Under the pieces are notes generated by a model, which was not told the origin of the DNA, searched no databases, and worked only from the letters and a program-made list of their open reading frames with translations. The position numbers and the translations under genes were made by a program. Positions 27,337 through 34,753 of a DNA stretch of 35,513 nucleotides are shown here, piece after piece. The DNA comes from Candidatus Fermentibacterota bacterium (lineage in GTDB: Bacteria > JAFGKV01): assembly GCA_030620115.1 (NCBI GenBank), contig JAUXFG010000025.1, positions 1 through 35,513 of the forward strand, given 5' to 3'. The first letter of the stretch is position 1. Each line of letters begins with the position of its first letter.

Positions 27337-27692
27337 TGATCACATTGTCTCTGCTTGGCGGCTCCCGCCTTCGCCTGGCGTGGCTACGTTGGACAGGTCC
27401 GACGAACAACTAGCCGTCTTCAATAGGTTGGAAACTTCACAAACGAGTCAAGTTTTGTAATGCCATATGTGGGCTGGCTGCGAGATGATGCTGGTTTCTG
27501 GATGCTTGATGCTGGAAGGAGAACGGAACGACTCCGGCTTCTATCCAGTATCCAGTGACCAACAACCAACAACCAGTAACCAACATCGCTGCGCCTCAAT
27601 CAATAGGCTACGCCATCATGACTCGTCGGTTTGAGGCGCAGCTTCGTTAATGTTGTCATTTTCAGCCGATGGCAATCGTACCAGGTCTATAC
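27337..27692. repeat. Gene-free spacer with palindromes
   Basis: No gene is seen. It holds a degenerate palindromic spacer repeat (~27352-27402, GGCGGCTCCCGCCTTCGCC...), short near-tandem CCAACAA units (~27558-27585) and a perfect 12-bp inverted repeat GCTGCGCCTCAA / TTGAGGCGCAGC (27588-27599 and 27631-27642). That repeat could form a hairpin downstream of the - strand island genes. Confidence 0.6.
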
Positions 27693-28597
27693 TCATTCAC
27701 CATTTCCCCCTTCCTGCCACTCCAGCAGAATCCGCGTTCCCTTCCTCGCTAGATGGTATTCTTGTTTACTGCTTCTGGGTTTGTCGGGGATAGTCATTTC
27801 AATGAAACTTTCCGCCAGGGCCGGAGCAAGATACAGCTCCCTGAATGATTTACGGTCCTGCAGCTTCATGGCGGCCTGCAATTCCTCCCGGGTCATTTCG
27901 CCAAGGATCGCTCGTATCAGTCTTTCGATTTGGGGGGTAACTTCCACTGCGACATGCCCCCTGCCTTCCTGGATCGTGAGCGGCTCAGCCAGCTGCACGA
28001 CAAACCGCATCCGCATCCCGACCTCGGCTATTTCGGGTGCGGGCAATCCCTGTTCCTCGGCCTCCCTGAACATGCGGCGCACTCCGCTGCCCCATTGCTC
28101 GATCAGTTTCAACTCACGGAAAACACGGGCAATGACATGGTTGCGAATTTTAGAAACGCCCTGCAGCATATGGTCGATGGTCATGCCCGGCAAAAGGATG
28201 CCGGGATTCTCGATCTCGATGCGATCATCGAAAAAGGCGATACGGATGGGCGCGCCGCGCTGGGAATAATCGACGTGAACCAGGGCGTCAATCACCGCTT
28301 CGCGCAGGATGCCGAGGGGCATGCTCCAGCCATCCCTGCGCCGGATTTCGGAGAAATCGGCGCCGCGCAATGGGCAGTTCATCAAAAGCAACGCCTTCCA
28401 CGGAACGGCGTAGCTCGACGATCAGCTCACGGTCAGCCTGACGGTTGGTGGAGCCAAGCCGTACATAGGCACCGCCCTCCGGGCCTTCGGTCTTCAGCCA
28501 GTGGGGCCGAGATCCGCTCAGAAAAACCTCGATCACAAGCATGGTCTTGCCGTCCACGGTGATCATCTCGACATTCGGTACCAGGCGTGGTCTGATC
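27693..28597 (-). pseudogene. AlbA_2/RecG-like ATP-binding regulator, broken
   Basis: Remnant of a Schlafen/AlbA_2 plus HATPase_c_4 protein. The N-terminal piece in one frame shows VDGKTMLVIEVFLSGSRPHW, GGAYVRLGSTNRQADRE and VAFDELPI, the end of an AlbA_2 domain. Near 28375 the frame changes and the protein jumps to PLGILREAVIDALVHVDYSQ, EIENPGILLPGMT, the GHKL-like part, ending with a winged-helix tail SFIEMTIPDKPRSSKQEYHL. Intact relatives have roughly 150 residues between these parts, so an internal deletion with frameshift has occurred. The true 5' part (start to mid-AlbA_2) is also missing, lost at the fusion with RhuM near 28595. Not functional as a full protein. Confidence 0.8.
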
Positions 28598-29389
28598 TTC
28601 AGAAAAATCCAGCGACATCATGACAATCCGGTTCAGGTCATTGATTTCATCTTCTTTCAGATAGTTCTTGGCCGTGGTGACATCGGTTCTGCGAACTTCT
28701 CCCACCTTCCAACTGGTGAGACCCATATTGGGAAGCAGATGATTGGCGCGTGATTGAATCAGCTCGGCAGCGGTCATCCCCGTCGCGGAAAAATGCAGCT
28801 TGTTCTGAATCACACTGAAAAACTTCGTGGTTTCCGGCCATGAGGGTTCGTAGTCGGCTGCCATGGCGAATATTTCTTTCACCCGCAAATACATCCGCCG
28901 TTCGCTAGCGCGAATGTCGCGGATACGTTCCAGCATTTCATCGAAATAGTCGGGAACAGCGGAACCCTTGACCGGTGGATTCTTCAGGCGTTCATCATCC
29001 ATGACAAAGCCCTTAACAATGTACTCTTTCAACCGCTGAGTGGCCCAGATCCGAAAACGCGTGGCAACCAGGCTTTTCACCCGGTAGCCAACCGAAATGA
29101 TCATGTCCAGATTGTAGAAATCCAGCTCGCGCCCAACATCCCGCTTCCCCTCCCGTCGAACCGACAAGAATTTCTTGTAAGTTGCATCCGGGGTGAGTTC
29201 CCCTTCCTCAAAGATATTCCGAATATGCTGGCTGATGTTCTGCTGGGTGGTCTGAAACAACTCAGCCATCAAAGGCTGTGTCAGCCAAACGGTTTCATCC
29301 TGCAGCCGCACATCAAGCCTTACCTGCCCGTCCTCAGTCTGATACAGCAGAAATTCTCCGTCCGGCACGCTGGGAAGGTTCTTGCTCAT
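28433..29389 (-). pseudogene. RhuM-family protein with C-terminus replaced by deletion
   Basis: A 318-codon frame whose first ~266 residues are a RhuM-family protein: LLYQTEDGQVRLDVRLQDET, VWLTQPLMAELFQTTQQNIS, the virulence-RhuM hallmark LDFYNLDMIISVGYRVKS, and LNRIVMMSLDFSEDQ. After residue 266 (about 28591) the family sequence stops and the frame runs out of phase through the AlbA_2 remnant, giving a nonsense tail. RhuM proteins are frequent passengers of type I/III restriction-modification cassettes; their function is poorly known. Its ATG overlaps the stop of the methyltransferase remnant (TAATG), showing the original operon. The truncated RhuM might still fold, so 'pseudogene' is likely rather than certain. 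Confidence 0.75.
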
Positions 29390-29888
29390 TAGTCACCGCC
29401 CTTATCGAACAATGAAAGCTGATTCGGGTTGCCCTTGCCGAACTTCCGCCGTGGTTTGGCGGGCTTGTCTTCGGTCTGCTCTTCCAACTCCGGCGGGGCC
29501 TTGGTGAGGTTCTGGATCTCCAGGCTGTGGTCGTCGTGTCCCCACTCGCATTTCTTCAAGACCGCGTTGGGGATTTTCTTGATGGTCAGATTGGAGAACT
29601 CGCCCGGGTCGCAGCGGAAAGCGGAGCAGCAGATGAGCAGGCCGCGTTCCGGTCCGACCTCGTCGCTCAGTCGGGTCAGCATATCCCTACAAACTCCTGC
29701 TCCAGCACCTTCAATGCCGGCAGGTTGTCGCCAAAGATCAGCCTACTGTCGAAAATGTCCTTTTCGCAGTAACATTGAGCCGCGTGGTAGGATTTCTCCG
29801 GGTCCTCAATCAGGATTCTCGGCTCCAGCTCTGGCCGGTTTTTCTTCCCGATCCACGTCAGTTCCAAACGTGTATTCTTTTTTGCCAT
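29389..29888 (-). pseudogene. Site-specific DNA-methyltransferase (Mod-like), central part deleted
   Basis: Two ends of one type III Mod-like adenine methyltransferase with the middle missing. From ATG 29888 the N-terminus MAKKNTRLELTWIGKKNRPE, ILIEDPEKSY and IFGDNLPALKVLEQEF is exactly the family opening. After about 29685 the frame shifts to the C-terminus: LTRLSDEVGPERGLLICCSA, FSNLTIKKIPNAVLKKCEWG and GNPNQLSLFDKGGD. The catalytic DPPY and SAM-binding FxGxG regions, expected right after LEQEF, are gone (several hundred residues). It begins 11 nt after the ATPase stop, and its stop overlaps the RhuM start. No activity is expected. Confidence 0.85.
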
Positions 29889-29899
29889 TGTTTTCCTCA

Positions 29900-31588
29900 T
29901 CAAGAGTCCCTGAACACTGCAAGCGTCCTGTCGATCACGTCCTTGGGAATCTCGCCTCTGTATCGCCCCTTCAGAAGCTTGACGAATTTCTTGCAGAACT
30001 CCAGGCATTCCGTTTTGTGAGCATGAACCCAAGATTTGAATACTTTCTGATTACCACGTCCCCAATGCCGACTTTGCTCTTTGTACCATTTCTTCACCCA
30101 TTCCTTGTTGTCACCTTGCTCCAGGGAGGTACCCCCTTTGGACGTTACGGCATGTTGCCTCGTGTAGGTGGTTCCAACTTTCTTCCAAAATGGGTCGGAG
30201 TCTTTCATCGAGAACAGGTGACGGTAAACAAGAGTCTCTGGGCGTTTGTCTCCCGGCAAAGCAAGGAGACTTTGGGGGGGGTTGGACCATGCATTAGCCA
30301 TATCACCATCCGGAACAAGGATCATGTCCTGCAACTCCGGCAGAGACCTTGACATATCAGCAAGGTTTTTCAGCTGCCCCCCGCCTATAGTGGCAGTATT
30401 TGCGCAAAAGACATACTTCCGAAGCTTTGAACCACAAATCTGCTTGAACAGAAACTTCCCTTCATCATCCTCAAAGACCATCGATACTTTGCGTGGCTTT
30501 CTCCTTGTGGGTGGAGTTGCCTCCACCTTCAAATGATCGCTGATCTCCTGATAGGTCAAGAATTTCTGAGTGACAATCATGCCATCCTCATTGGCCAGAT
30601 ACAGGATTTCAATATCCCTCTTGAGCGGGGATTGATATGCCTTTTCAAGCAGACGCAAAGAATGTGACGTGGCAATGATCTGCAATCCAAGTTCATTCGA
30701 CTCTTCGCAGAACAGTTCAAGAAGCCTATCCTGTGCGAAGGCGTGAAGCGTGGCATCCAATTCGTCGATCAGAAGCATCCCTCCCTGATACTGTCCACCG
30801 AGCTTTCTCTTGAGACCTCGAAAAGACAGGATCGCCGTCAGTAGCTGACTCAGGTTGTCTTGCCCGGCCGAGCAACTTTTGCCGTCATAGTCGCTGCTGT
30901 GAGGAGTGATGAACTTCCTCTTTTCGGCGGTAGCCATGAACTTGGCGCTATTGTCACGCTCATCCAGGCAGAGAATCTCGTTGTACTTATTGACATACCA
31001 ATCCCTATTCTCAGCCGAAAGGGCATCGTCAGAGAAGGTGCATTTCTTCGTCACGGCCAGAGGCCACAAACGATTCAAGCCAAGATAGATCACGGGATGC
31101 GGGAAGTTGCCTTCACCGGACTCATGGCTGGCTCCGGGGCCGGTCACGAAACGCATCCTTGTTACACGCCCTTCAGTCTTTGGGCTCCGCGATTTCGTTA
31201 GCAGATAATTGTTAGGCAAGTTGGTCCCTGCGCCTGCTGGCAACGCCAATTGGGTTTCGTACTGGTACTCCTTGCCAAAGTCAAATTCTTCTGACAGACG
31301 AAACACATCATCGCAGTCATACATAAATCGTTTTCCGGTGAGATCCTTGAATTCATGAAGCTTGAGATCGTGGTAGTTTTCCGTGTAACTGGAAGCATCG
31401 GGTTTTCGGGCCGTCCTGCCGCGCACCACGCCGAATGAGAAGGGCTGCGCCAGCATCCCCAACAGAGTCGATTTGGATGTCCCGTTTTGTCCGGCTATGA
31501 GTGTTACATGGTCACCAAACGGAATAGTGATGCCGCTGAATCGCCTGAATGTGTCAATCTTGAGGCAAACCACTTTTGTTATTCCCAT
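29900..31588 (-). CDS. ABC-type ATPase with C-terminal TOPRIM-like module (OLD/PARIS-like)
   Basis: A 562-residue intact protein. The ATPase part has Walker A GQNGTSKSTLLGML (residues ~33-46), a signature-like CSAGQDNLSQLL, Walker B MLLIDELDATLHAFAQDRLL, and the switch histidine in IIATSHSLRLLE. This is the AAA_15/AAA_23 arrangement of OLD-type proteins. From ~385 a TOPRIM-like region follows: VSMVFEDDEGKFLFKQI gives the acidic first motif, IGGGQLKNL the turn, and MILVPDGDMANAW a D-x-D. The tail ends in a basic helical region. AGGAG precedes the ATG, which overlaps the dam-type gene by 10 nt, so both are translated together. OLD-like ATPase-nucleases defend against phages; here the partner is a methyltransferase. 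Nuclease assignment is inference. Confidence 0.8.
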   Translation of the reverse strand: MGITKVVCLKIDTFRRFSGITIPFGDHVTLIAGQNGTSKSTLLGMLAQPFSFGVVRGRTARKPDASSYTENYHDLKLHEFKDLTGKRFMYDCDDVFRLSEEFDFGKEYQYETQLALPAGAGTNLPNNYLLTKSRSPKTEGRVTRMRFVTGPGASHESGEGNFPHPVIYLGLNRLWPLAVTKKCTFSDDALSAENRDWYVNKYNEILCLDERDNSAKFMATAEKRKFITPHSSDYDGKSCSAGQDNLSQLLTAILSFRGLKRKLGGQYQGGMLLIDELDATLHAFAQDRLLELFCEESNELGLQIIATSHSLRLLEKAYQSPLKRDIEILYLANEDGMIVTQKFLTYQEISDHLKVEATPPTRRKPRKVSMVFEDDEGKFLFKQICGSKLRKYVFCANTATIGGGQLKNLADMSRSLPELQDMILVPDGDMANAWSNPPQSLLALPGDKRPETLVYRHLFSMKDSDPFWKKVGTTYTRQHAVTSKGGTSLEQGDNKEWVKKWYKEQSRHWGRGNQKVFKSWVHAHKTECLEFCKKFVKLLKGRYRGEIPKDVIDRTLAVFRDS

Positions 31589-32463
31589 CGCCGTCTCCTG
31601 TCATCATTGCCTTGGAGTTGTTCGAGATAATCTGGAAGATTCAGTTTACTGATAATCAATTCCTCGGCATTCGTATTTCCTGTGATAGTATGCCTGATGT
31701 GATTTCGATACAGGCTGCAATCGTGGTCGCGATACATTTCTACGATGTTTTCGTGGTTGTCGTAGGAGAGCACCCAAGGAGAGGAACATCCCAGAATGGC
31801 ATCTCGAAGAGACTTATGGTCCTCGTGGCTGAAATGGTTCAGGTATAGTGCGGGACCCTTCTGGTAGTATGGGGGGTCGAAATATATCAGGCACTTTCTG
31901 TTGCGGTGTTGCTGCTTGAGAAGCTTCAGGAAGTTCACTCCGTCCAAGTTGAAAACTTCAAGTGAGTCAGCATGCTTAGCGATAGCCTTGATCTTTGCAA
32001 TAGACGTGGCCTTGTTATATCTGGAGCTGATTCTGTAGACGCCATTTTGCTTCATGCCTCCAATGGGTCTGGCTTCCAAAATCCCTGAATGATTACAGCG
32101 ATTCAGGTAAAATGTGGAGAAGCCGAGTGCAAGCATATCGCTTGTATCCTTGCTGTCGTAGATTGCCTTTTGCCGCCTCCATTCTGCCATACTGACCCGA
32201 GTGCTCCGAATGAGCTTAACAAGCTCCACAGGGCATTCTTTGACAGATTTCCAGAATGAGTAGATCGCAACATCCAGATCATTGAGGAATAGGGACTTGA
32301 CGTGCCCTTTGAGAAGCAACGAGATTGCGGCCCCAGCTCCACCCGCAAAAACCTCGACGAAGGTGCAATTGTCGAGATTGTTCATCGAAATAATGTCGAC
32401 GAACAAATTGCCATACTTTGTTTTGCCACCTGGATATCGTAATGGTGTTAGCGTTTCGGGCAT
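31579..32463 (-). CDS. Dam-type (D12 class) DNA adenine N6-methyltransferase
   Basis: A 294-residue DNA methyltransferase that transfers methyl from SAM to adenine N6. TPLRYPGGKTKYGNLFVDII is the N-terminal signature of the class. EVFAGGAGAAISLLL is the SAM-binding FxGxG, LNDLDVAIYSFWKSV follows, FYLNRCNHSGIL is the conserved N-R-x-x-[HF]-S-G-I block, and the catalytic motif is YFDPPYYQKG. All key residues are present. The likely start is ATG 32463 with AGGAAG upstream; a GTG at 32469 is less well placed. The target site cannot be deduced. It is the first gene of a two-gene operon with the ATPase and probably protects host DNA, or marks targets, for it. Confidence 0.88.
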   Translation of the reverse strand: MPETLTPLRYPGGKTKYGNLFVDIISMNNLDNCTFVEVFAGGAGAAISLLLKGHVKSLFLNDLDVAIYSFWKSVKECPVELVKLIRSTRVSMAEWRRQKAIYDSKDTSDMLALGFSTFYLNRCNHSGILEARPIGGMKQNGVYRISSRYNKATSIAKIKAIAKHADSLEVFNLDGVNFLKLLKQQHRNRKCLIYFDPPYYQKGPALYLNHFSHEDHKSLRDAILGCSSPWVLSYDNHENIVEMYRDHDCSLYRNHIRHTITGNTNAEELIISKLNLPDYLEQLQGNDDRRRRWE

Positions 32464-32472
32464 CTCCACTTC

Positions 32473-32643
32473 CTATCGCACCGTCCACCCTATTGTGAAC
32501 AGAGCTTGAATGTTTGCAGTGTGTTTCAACTGCTTTTTGATTTTACCGATCAGTTCCTCGCGCTACGCATCGCTGGCGTCTTGGTCGACGACGCGCAGCG
32601 GTTGGTGCTCGGTGTCTTCTCCATCAGCGTTTTCATCACTCAC
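32473..32643 (-). pseudogene. Small broken frame upstream of the adenine methyltransferase
   Basis: From GTG 32643, which overlaps the stop of the preceding remnant, a frame reads SDENADGEDTEHQPLRVVDQ, meets TAG after 26 codons, and continues in the same frame as REELIGKIKKQLKHTANIQA to another TAG at 32473. The composition looks protein-like on both sides of the stop. This suggests the start of a former gene cut by a nonsense mutation and truncation. I do not recognise a family. Treat as low confidence. Confidence 0.35.
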
Positions 32644-32880
32644 CATTCAGAATCCCCCTCCCTTTATCCGTCAGCCGGTATTTCTGCTTGCTGCTTCGGG
32701 GCTTGTCAGGGATAGTCATTTCGATCAGCCCGGCTTCAATCAAGGGATTTATTATGCTATTTCTGAAACGTGTCCGGTTTGTCTGCCCTGTTTTTTCTAT
32801 AAGTCTCTGAATCCCGATATTCTCCTGGGCTGTTTCCAGAATAACTGCAGCAATATCACTTGGGACAGACTTGAGACAGA
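32636..32880 (-). pseudogene. C-terminal winged-helix remnant of a second AlbA_2-like protein
   Basis: The frame reads SDIAAVILETAQENIGIQRL, IEKTGQTNRTRFRNSIINPL and ends EMTIPDKPRSSKQKYRLTDK. The last part is nearly identical to the tail of the broken AlbA_2-like gene at 27693 (EMTIPDKPRSSKQEYHL). It has no start or N-terminal domains and is joined out of frame to the helicase fragment upstream. Near the junction, 11-bp near-tandem units (AAGTCTGTCTC / AAGTCTGTCCC on the - strand) are visible. It was too short to stand out as a gene but is clearly homologous to its neighbour. Confidence 0.7.
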
Positions 32881-33269
32881 CTTAGTGCCAGCTTGGTGTC
32901 AGCACCACCGGCACCAAGGGCCTCATGGGCCTTGACTACCGGGATATCGGGCAAAACGGCGGGCAGGAGGAAAGCTATATACACCGAACCGGCCTGTTCC
33001 TGCCAGGCAGGAGCAGGATTGGCGTTCTCCGTGCACCATTGTGCTAAAACAATTCCTGCTTCGATAGTCTTACCAGGACCAACGTCGTCGACGAGAATTC
33101 CACCACTGGATAATGGCGAACGAAGCGCGAACAGAGCTGCATCGATCTGATGCGGGTTAGGGCCAACGCGAGCGTTGGCAATAGACCTGGAGAGGGATTC
33201 GTTGTTGCCACCTGACCCCTGGAGGCTCAAGGCGTTCGCCCAATACTGGCTGTGGTAAGGTGCGCTCAA
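32856..33269 (-). pseudogene. N-terminal fragment of a SNF2-family helicase
   Basis: The first ~80 residues match the opening of SNF2-like helicases found in DISARM and type III-like restriction cassettes: YHSQYWANALSL, GPNPHQIDAALFALRSPLS, then GGILVDDVGPGKTIEAGIVL, the Walker A region (usual form DEVGLGKT; here DDVGPGKT). Beyond AQWCTEN the sequence no longer looks like a helicase and ends after ~58 more codons, so motifs Ia-VI are gone. The TTG start overlaps the XRE stop (TTGA), typical of a coupled regulator-helicase operon. Confidence 0.75.
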
Positions 33270-33493
33270 TCCTTGCCCTCAGATAGATCAAGCTTGCCCT
33301 GCCTCACCATCTTGGAGCAGAGATTATCAAACTGTCTCTTGGCCAACTTGAACGGTGTGGTCTTGCCGTTTTCCCAGCGGTTGATGGTCGCAAAACTCAC
33401 TCCCAACGCATGGGCAAGTTCTTCCTGACTGATTCCCAGTTGCCTGCGAACTTCCTTAACTTTTTCCGGGAATTCTTCGGGACTTTTGGTCAT
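33266..33493 (-). CDS. XRE-family helix-turn-helix regulator
   Basis: A 75-residue DNA-binding protein. The HTH is clear: KVKEVRRQLGISQEELAHAL then GVSFATINRWENGKTTPFKL. I place the start at ATG 33493 (MTKSPEEFPE), with AGAGG upstream; a longer in-frame version to 33541 is possible but poorly supported. Its stop overlaps the helicase-fragment start, so it once controlled the restriction cassette. It is apparently intact and could still regulate the island operon, including the adenine methyltransferase-ATPase pair. Confidence 0.85.
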   Translation of the reverse strand: MTKSPEEFPEKVKEVRRQLGISQEELAHALGVSFATINRWENGKTTPFKLAKRQFDNLCSKMVRQGKLDLSEGKD

Positions 33494-33589
33494 TGCAATA
33501 TCCTCTTGCCGCCTCTTTGTGTGCCTGTTTCCGATCTGCACGCAAGCAAGTGCTTATCCAAATCCATCCGGAGACAGACAATCCACTTA

Positions 33590-33636
33590 ACCTGTAATGC
33601 GAGAATACAATATAACAGGTGCTATGTCACGTGCAA
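33590..33636 (-). promoter_or_regulatory. Possible promoter/operator upstream of the XRE gene
   Basis: On the - strand TTGCAC (33636-33631) and TATATT (33614-33609) are 16 nt apart. An inverted repeat ACCTGT (33590-33595) / ACAGGT (33615-33620) with 19 nt between its arms brackets the -10 box, as expected for an autoregulated XRE operator. The -35 is poor, so this is tentative. Confidence 0.35.
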
Positions 33637-34025
33637 GAGAAATCTCTGTGGATTTCTACAGATTGCAATCACTTCCGGTAAGTAAGCCTCGGCAAACGCT
33701 CAAACAGGCAAACCGTGGCGAACGCATCAATCGCTACCGACTCTTACTCTGTTTCTCCGACTTGTCACGCCAAAGTTCATAGAACGACGACGGATAGGGA
33801 TGGGACAGAAAACAAAAGGCGGGACGTTTTCCCATGGGCATCAATGAACTCTTTGATGGGATCGCCGAGGTTATCAATCGGTTTGCCGAGGAATTGGCAG
33901 AGCAAAGACTGCGGAAAAAGATGTCACGAACCGGCTTGTCGCGGCGTAGTTCCGCAGGAACGAAGTCTGGACAAGGCGCGGAGAACAGGCAAGAAAAAAC
34001 GGAGAAAGAAGGCGGGAAGACTCGA
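33637..34025. other. Spacer with no supported gene
   Basis: Open frames exist here, for example 33834-34028 on the + strand starting MGINELFDGIAEVINRF, but there is no Shine-Dalgarno and no family. The stretch GGCGTAGTTCCGCAGGAACG (~33950-33969) resembles the window's palindromic spacer repeats. Probably non-coding or decayed. Confidence 0.4.
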
Positions 34026-34130
34026 TGATACCTCTTCTGCACTTGCCCGGTCTCATCCCCTTGTTTTTTTTCGTGTGAGGCGCGAGAAAACCAATTTGAT
34101 TAAGTTTCTGCGCATATACTTAAATAGTTT
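34026..34130. repeat. Direct repeat DR2 (right boundary of accessory island)
   Basis: Second copy of the ~105-bp repeat at 27233-27336, same orientation, roughly 90% identical with about nine substitutions and one 1-nt gap. The terminal 34 bases (34097-34130) are identical to 27303-27336 and include TTAAGT-N12-ACTTAA. Confidence 0.75.
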
Positions 34131-34191
34131 CCGTGCCTTCGATCATACTGAGCAACCTGATGGCTATCCGTGAAACAAGGGTAGTAGCGTC

Positions 34192-34290
34192 TCAAAAATG
34201 TTTGAGAGACCCGCGTTGAGGTGGATCGTGTGAATGCCCAATGTAGTAGCTGCCATCAGCACACTGAAGTATGTATGTAGAATATGCCAT
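34192..34290 (-). pseudogene. N-terminal fragment of a GIY-YIG nuclease
   Basis: A 32-codon frame, ATG 34290 to TGA 34192, reading MAYSTYILQCADGSYYIGHS then HDPPQRGSLKHF. The Y-I-L...Y-Y-I-G core with the following H-x-H-D is the opening of the GIY-YIG/UvrC-type fold, but the rest of the domain, including the catalytic Arg helix and Glu, is missing. It lies ~100 nt downstream of an intact GIY-YIG gene on the same strand, so it is either a decayed paralogue or a truncated second gene. Confidence 0.7.
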
Positions 34291-34371
34291 TGCTCTTCTG
34301 GTGGCCTGCCATGAGCAAGGCGCGATCATAGATGACCTGTTGCCCTTCGATGTGCTCTCTGTGTTCGCTTG

Positions 34372-34745
34372 CGCTCTCTATCGCGATGCCTAGAAGTGAC
34401 GGCGAGCGAATTCGCGTCCTGAACCGGATTTGAGATAGCGCTCGAATGCAACCGCCTTGGCCTCAGATCGGAACGAGACAACTGTCTCCATCCGCCATGG
34501 ACGATATTTGGACGTATGAGGAACCTGACCGTAGTTATGCTGCTTCAATCGATTCTCAAGATTCGTGGTTCGTCCAACATAGTGGCGGGCTGGCTTGTTC
34601 ACTGTCACAAGGATGTACACATAGTAGAATTCATTCAAAGCTGGCCTGCCAAGCCGTAGCCTCGCGAAGTTCATTGTGAATTCTGCCCGCCTTCGTCCGA
34701 CAGATCTCGGATCTCCGGCGTGGCAGCCTCCGCTCTCTATCGCGA
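34372..34745. repeat. 15-bp direct repeats flanking the GIY-YIG gene
   Basis: CGCTCTCTATCGCGA occurs exactly at 34372-34386 and 34731-34745. The copies tightly bracket the nuclease gene, the right one ending 8 nt from the 3' end of ssrA. They may be footprints of insertion, or a chance pair of a local repeat. Confidence 0.5.
34390..34674 (-). CDS. Small GIY-YIG domain nuclease
   Basis: A 94-residue single-domain GIY-YIG protein of the UvrC/URI-type small group. EFYYVYILVTVNKPARHYVG gives the paired Y-V-Y / Y-V-G motif. RTTNLENRLKQHNYG carries the conserved Arg helix and His. KYRPWRMETVVSFRSEAKAV and FERYLKSGSGREFARRHF are the typical C-terminal half with the catalytic Glu. The length is normal for the group. 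The role is unknown; such genes are often found next to mobile or decayed regions. A 15-bp direct repeat CGCTCTCTATCGCGA lies on either side of the gene (34372-34386 and 34731-34745). Confidence 0.88.
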   Translation of the reverse strand: MNFARLRLGRPALNEFYYVYILVTVNKPARHYVGRTTNLENRLKQHNYGQVPHTSKYRPWRMETVVSFRSEAKAVAFERYLKSGSGREFARRHF

Positions 34746-34753
34746 GCGAAGGC

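Noticed and set aside
27558-27585. Short CCAACAA near-tandem units as a possible CRISPR array
   Set aside because: Units are about 7 bp with no spacers or cas genes; no CRISPR array is present in the window.
29429-30352. 307-codon frame on the + strand
   Set aside because: Antisense to the ATPase 3' end and the Mod remnant; the sense strand has recognisable protein sequence and gene overlaps.
33834-34028. 64-codon frame MGINELFDGIAEVINRF...
   Set aside because: The first 30 residues look protein-like, but there is no Shine-Dalgarno, the second half is basic low-complexity sequence over a spacer repeat, and no family is recognised.
27233-34130. Interpretation of the island as a transposon with terminal repeats
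   Set aside because: The boundary repeats are direct, not inverted, and no transposase or recombinase is encoded between them.
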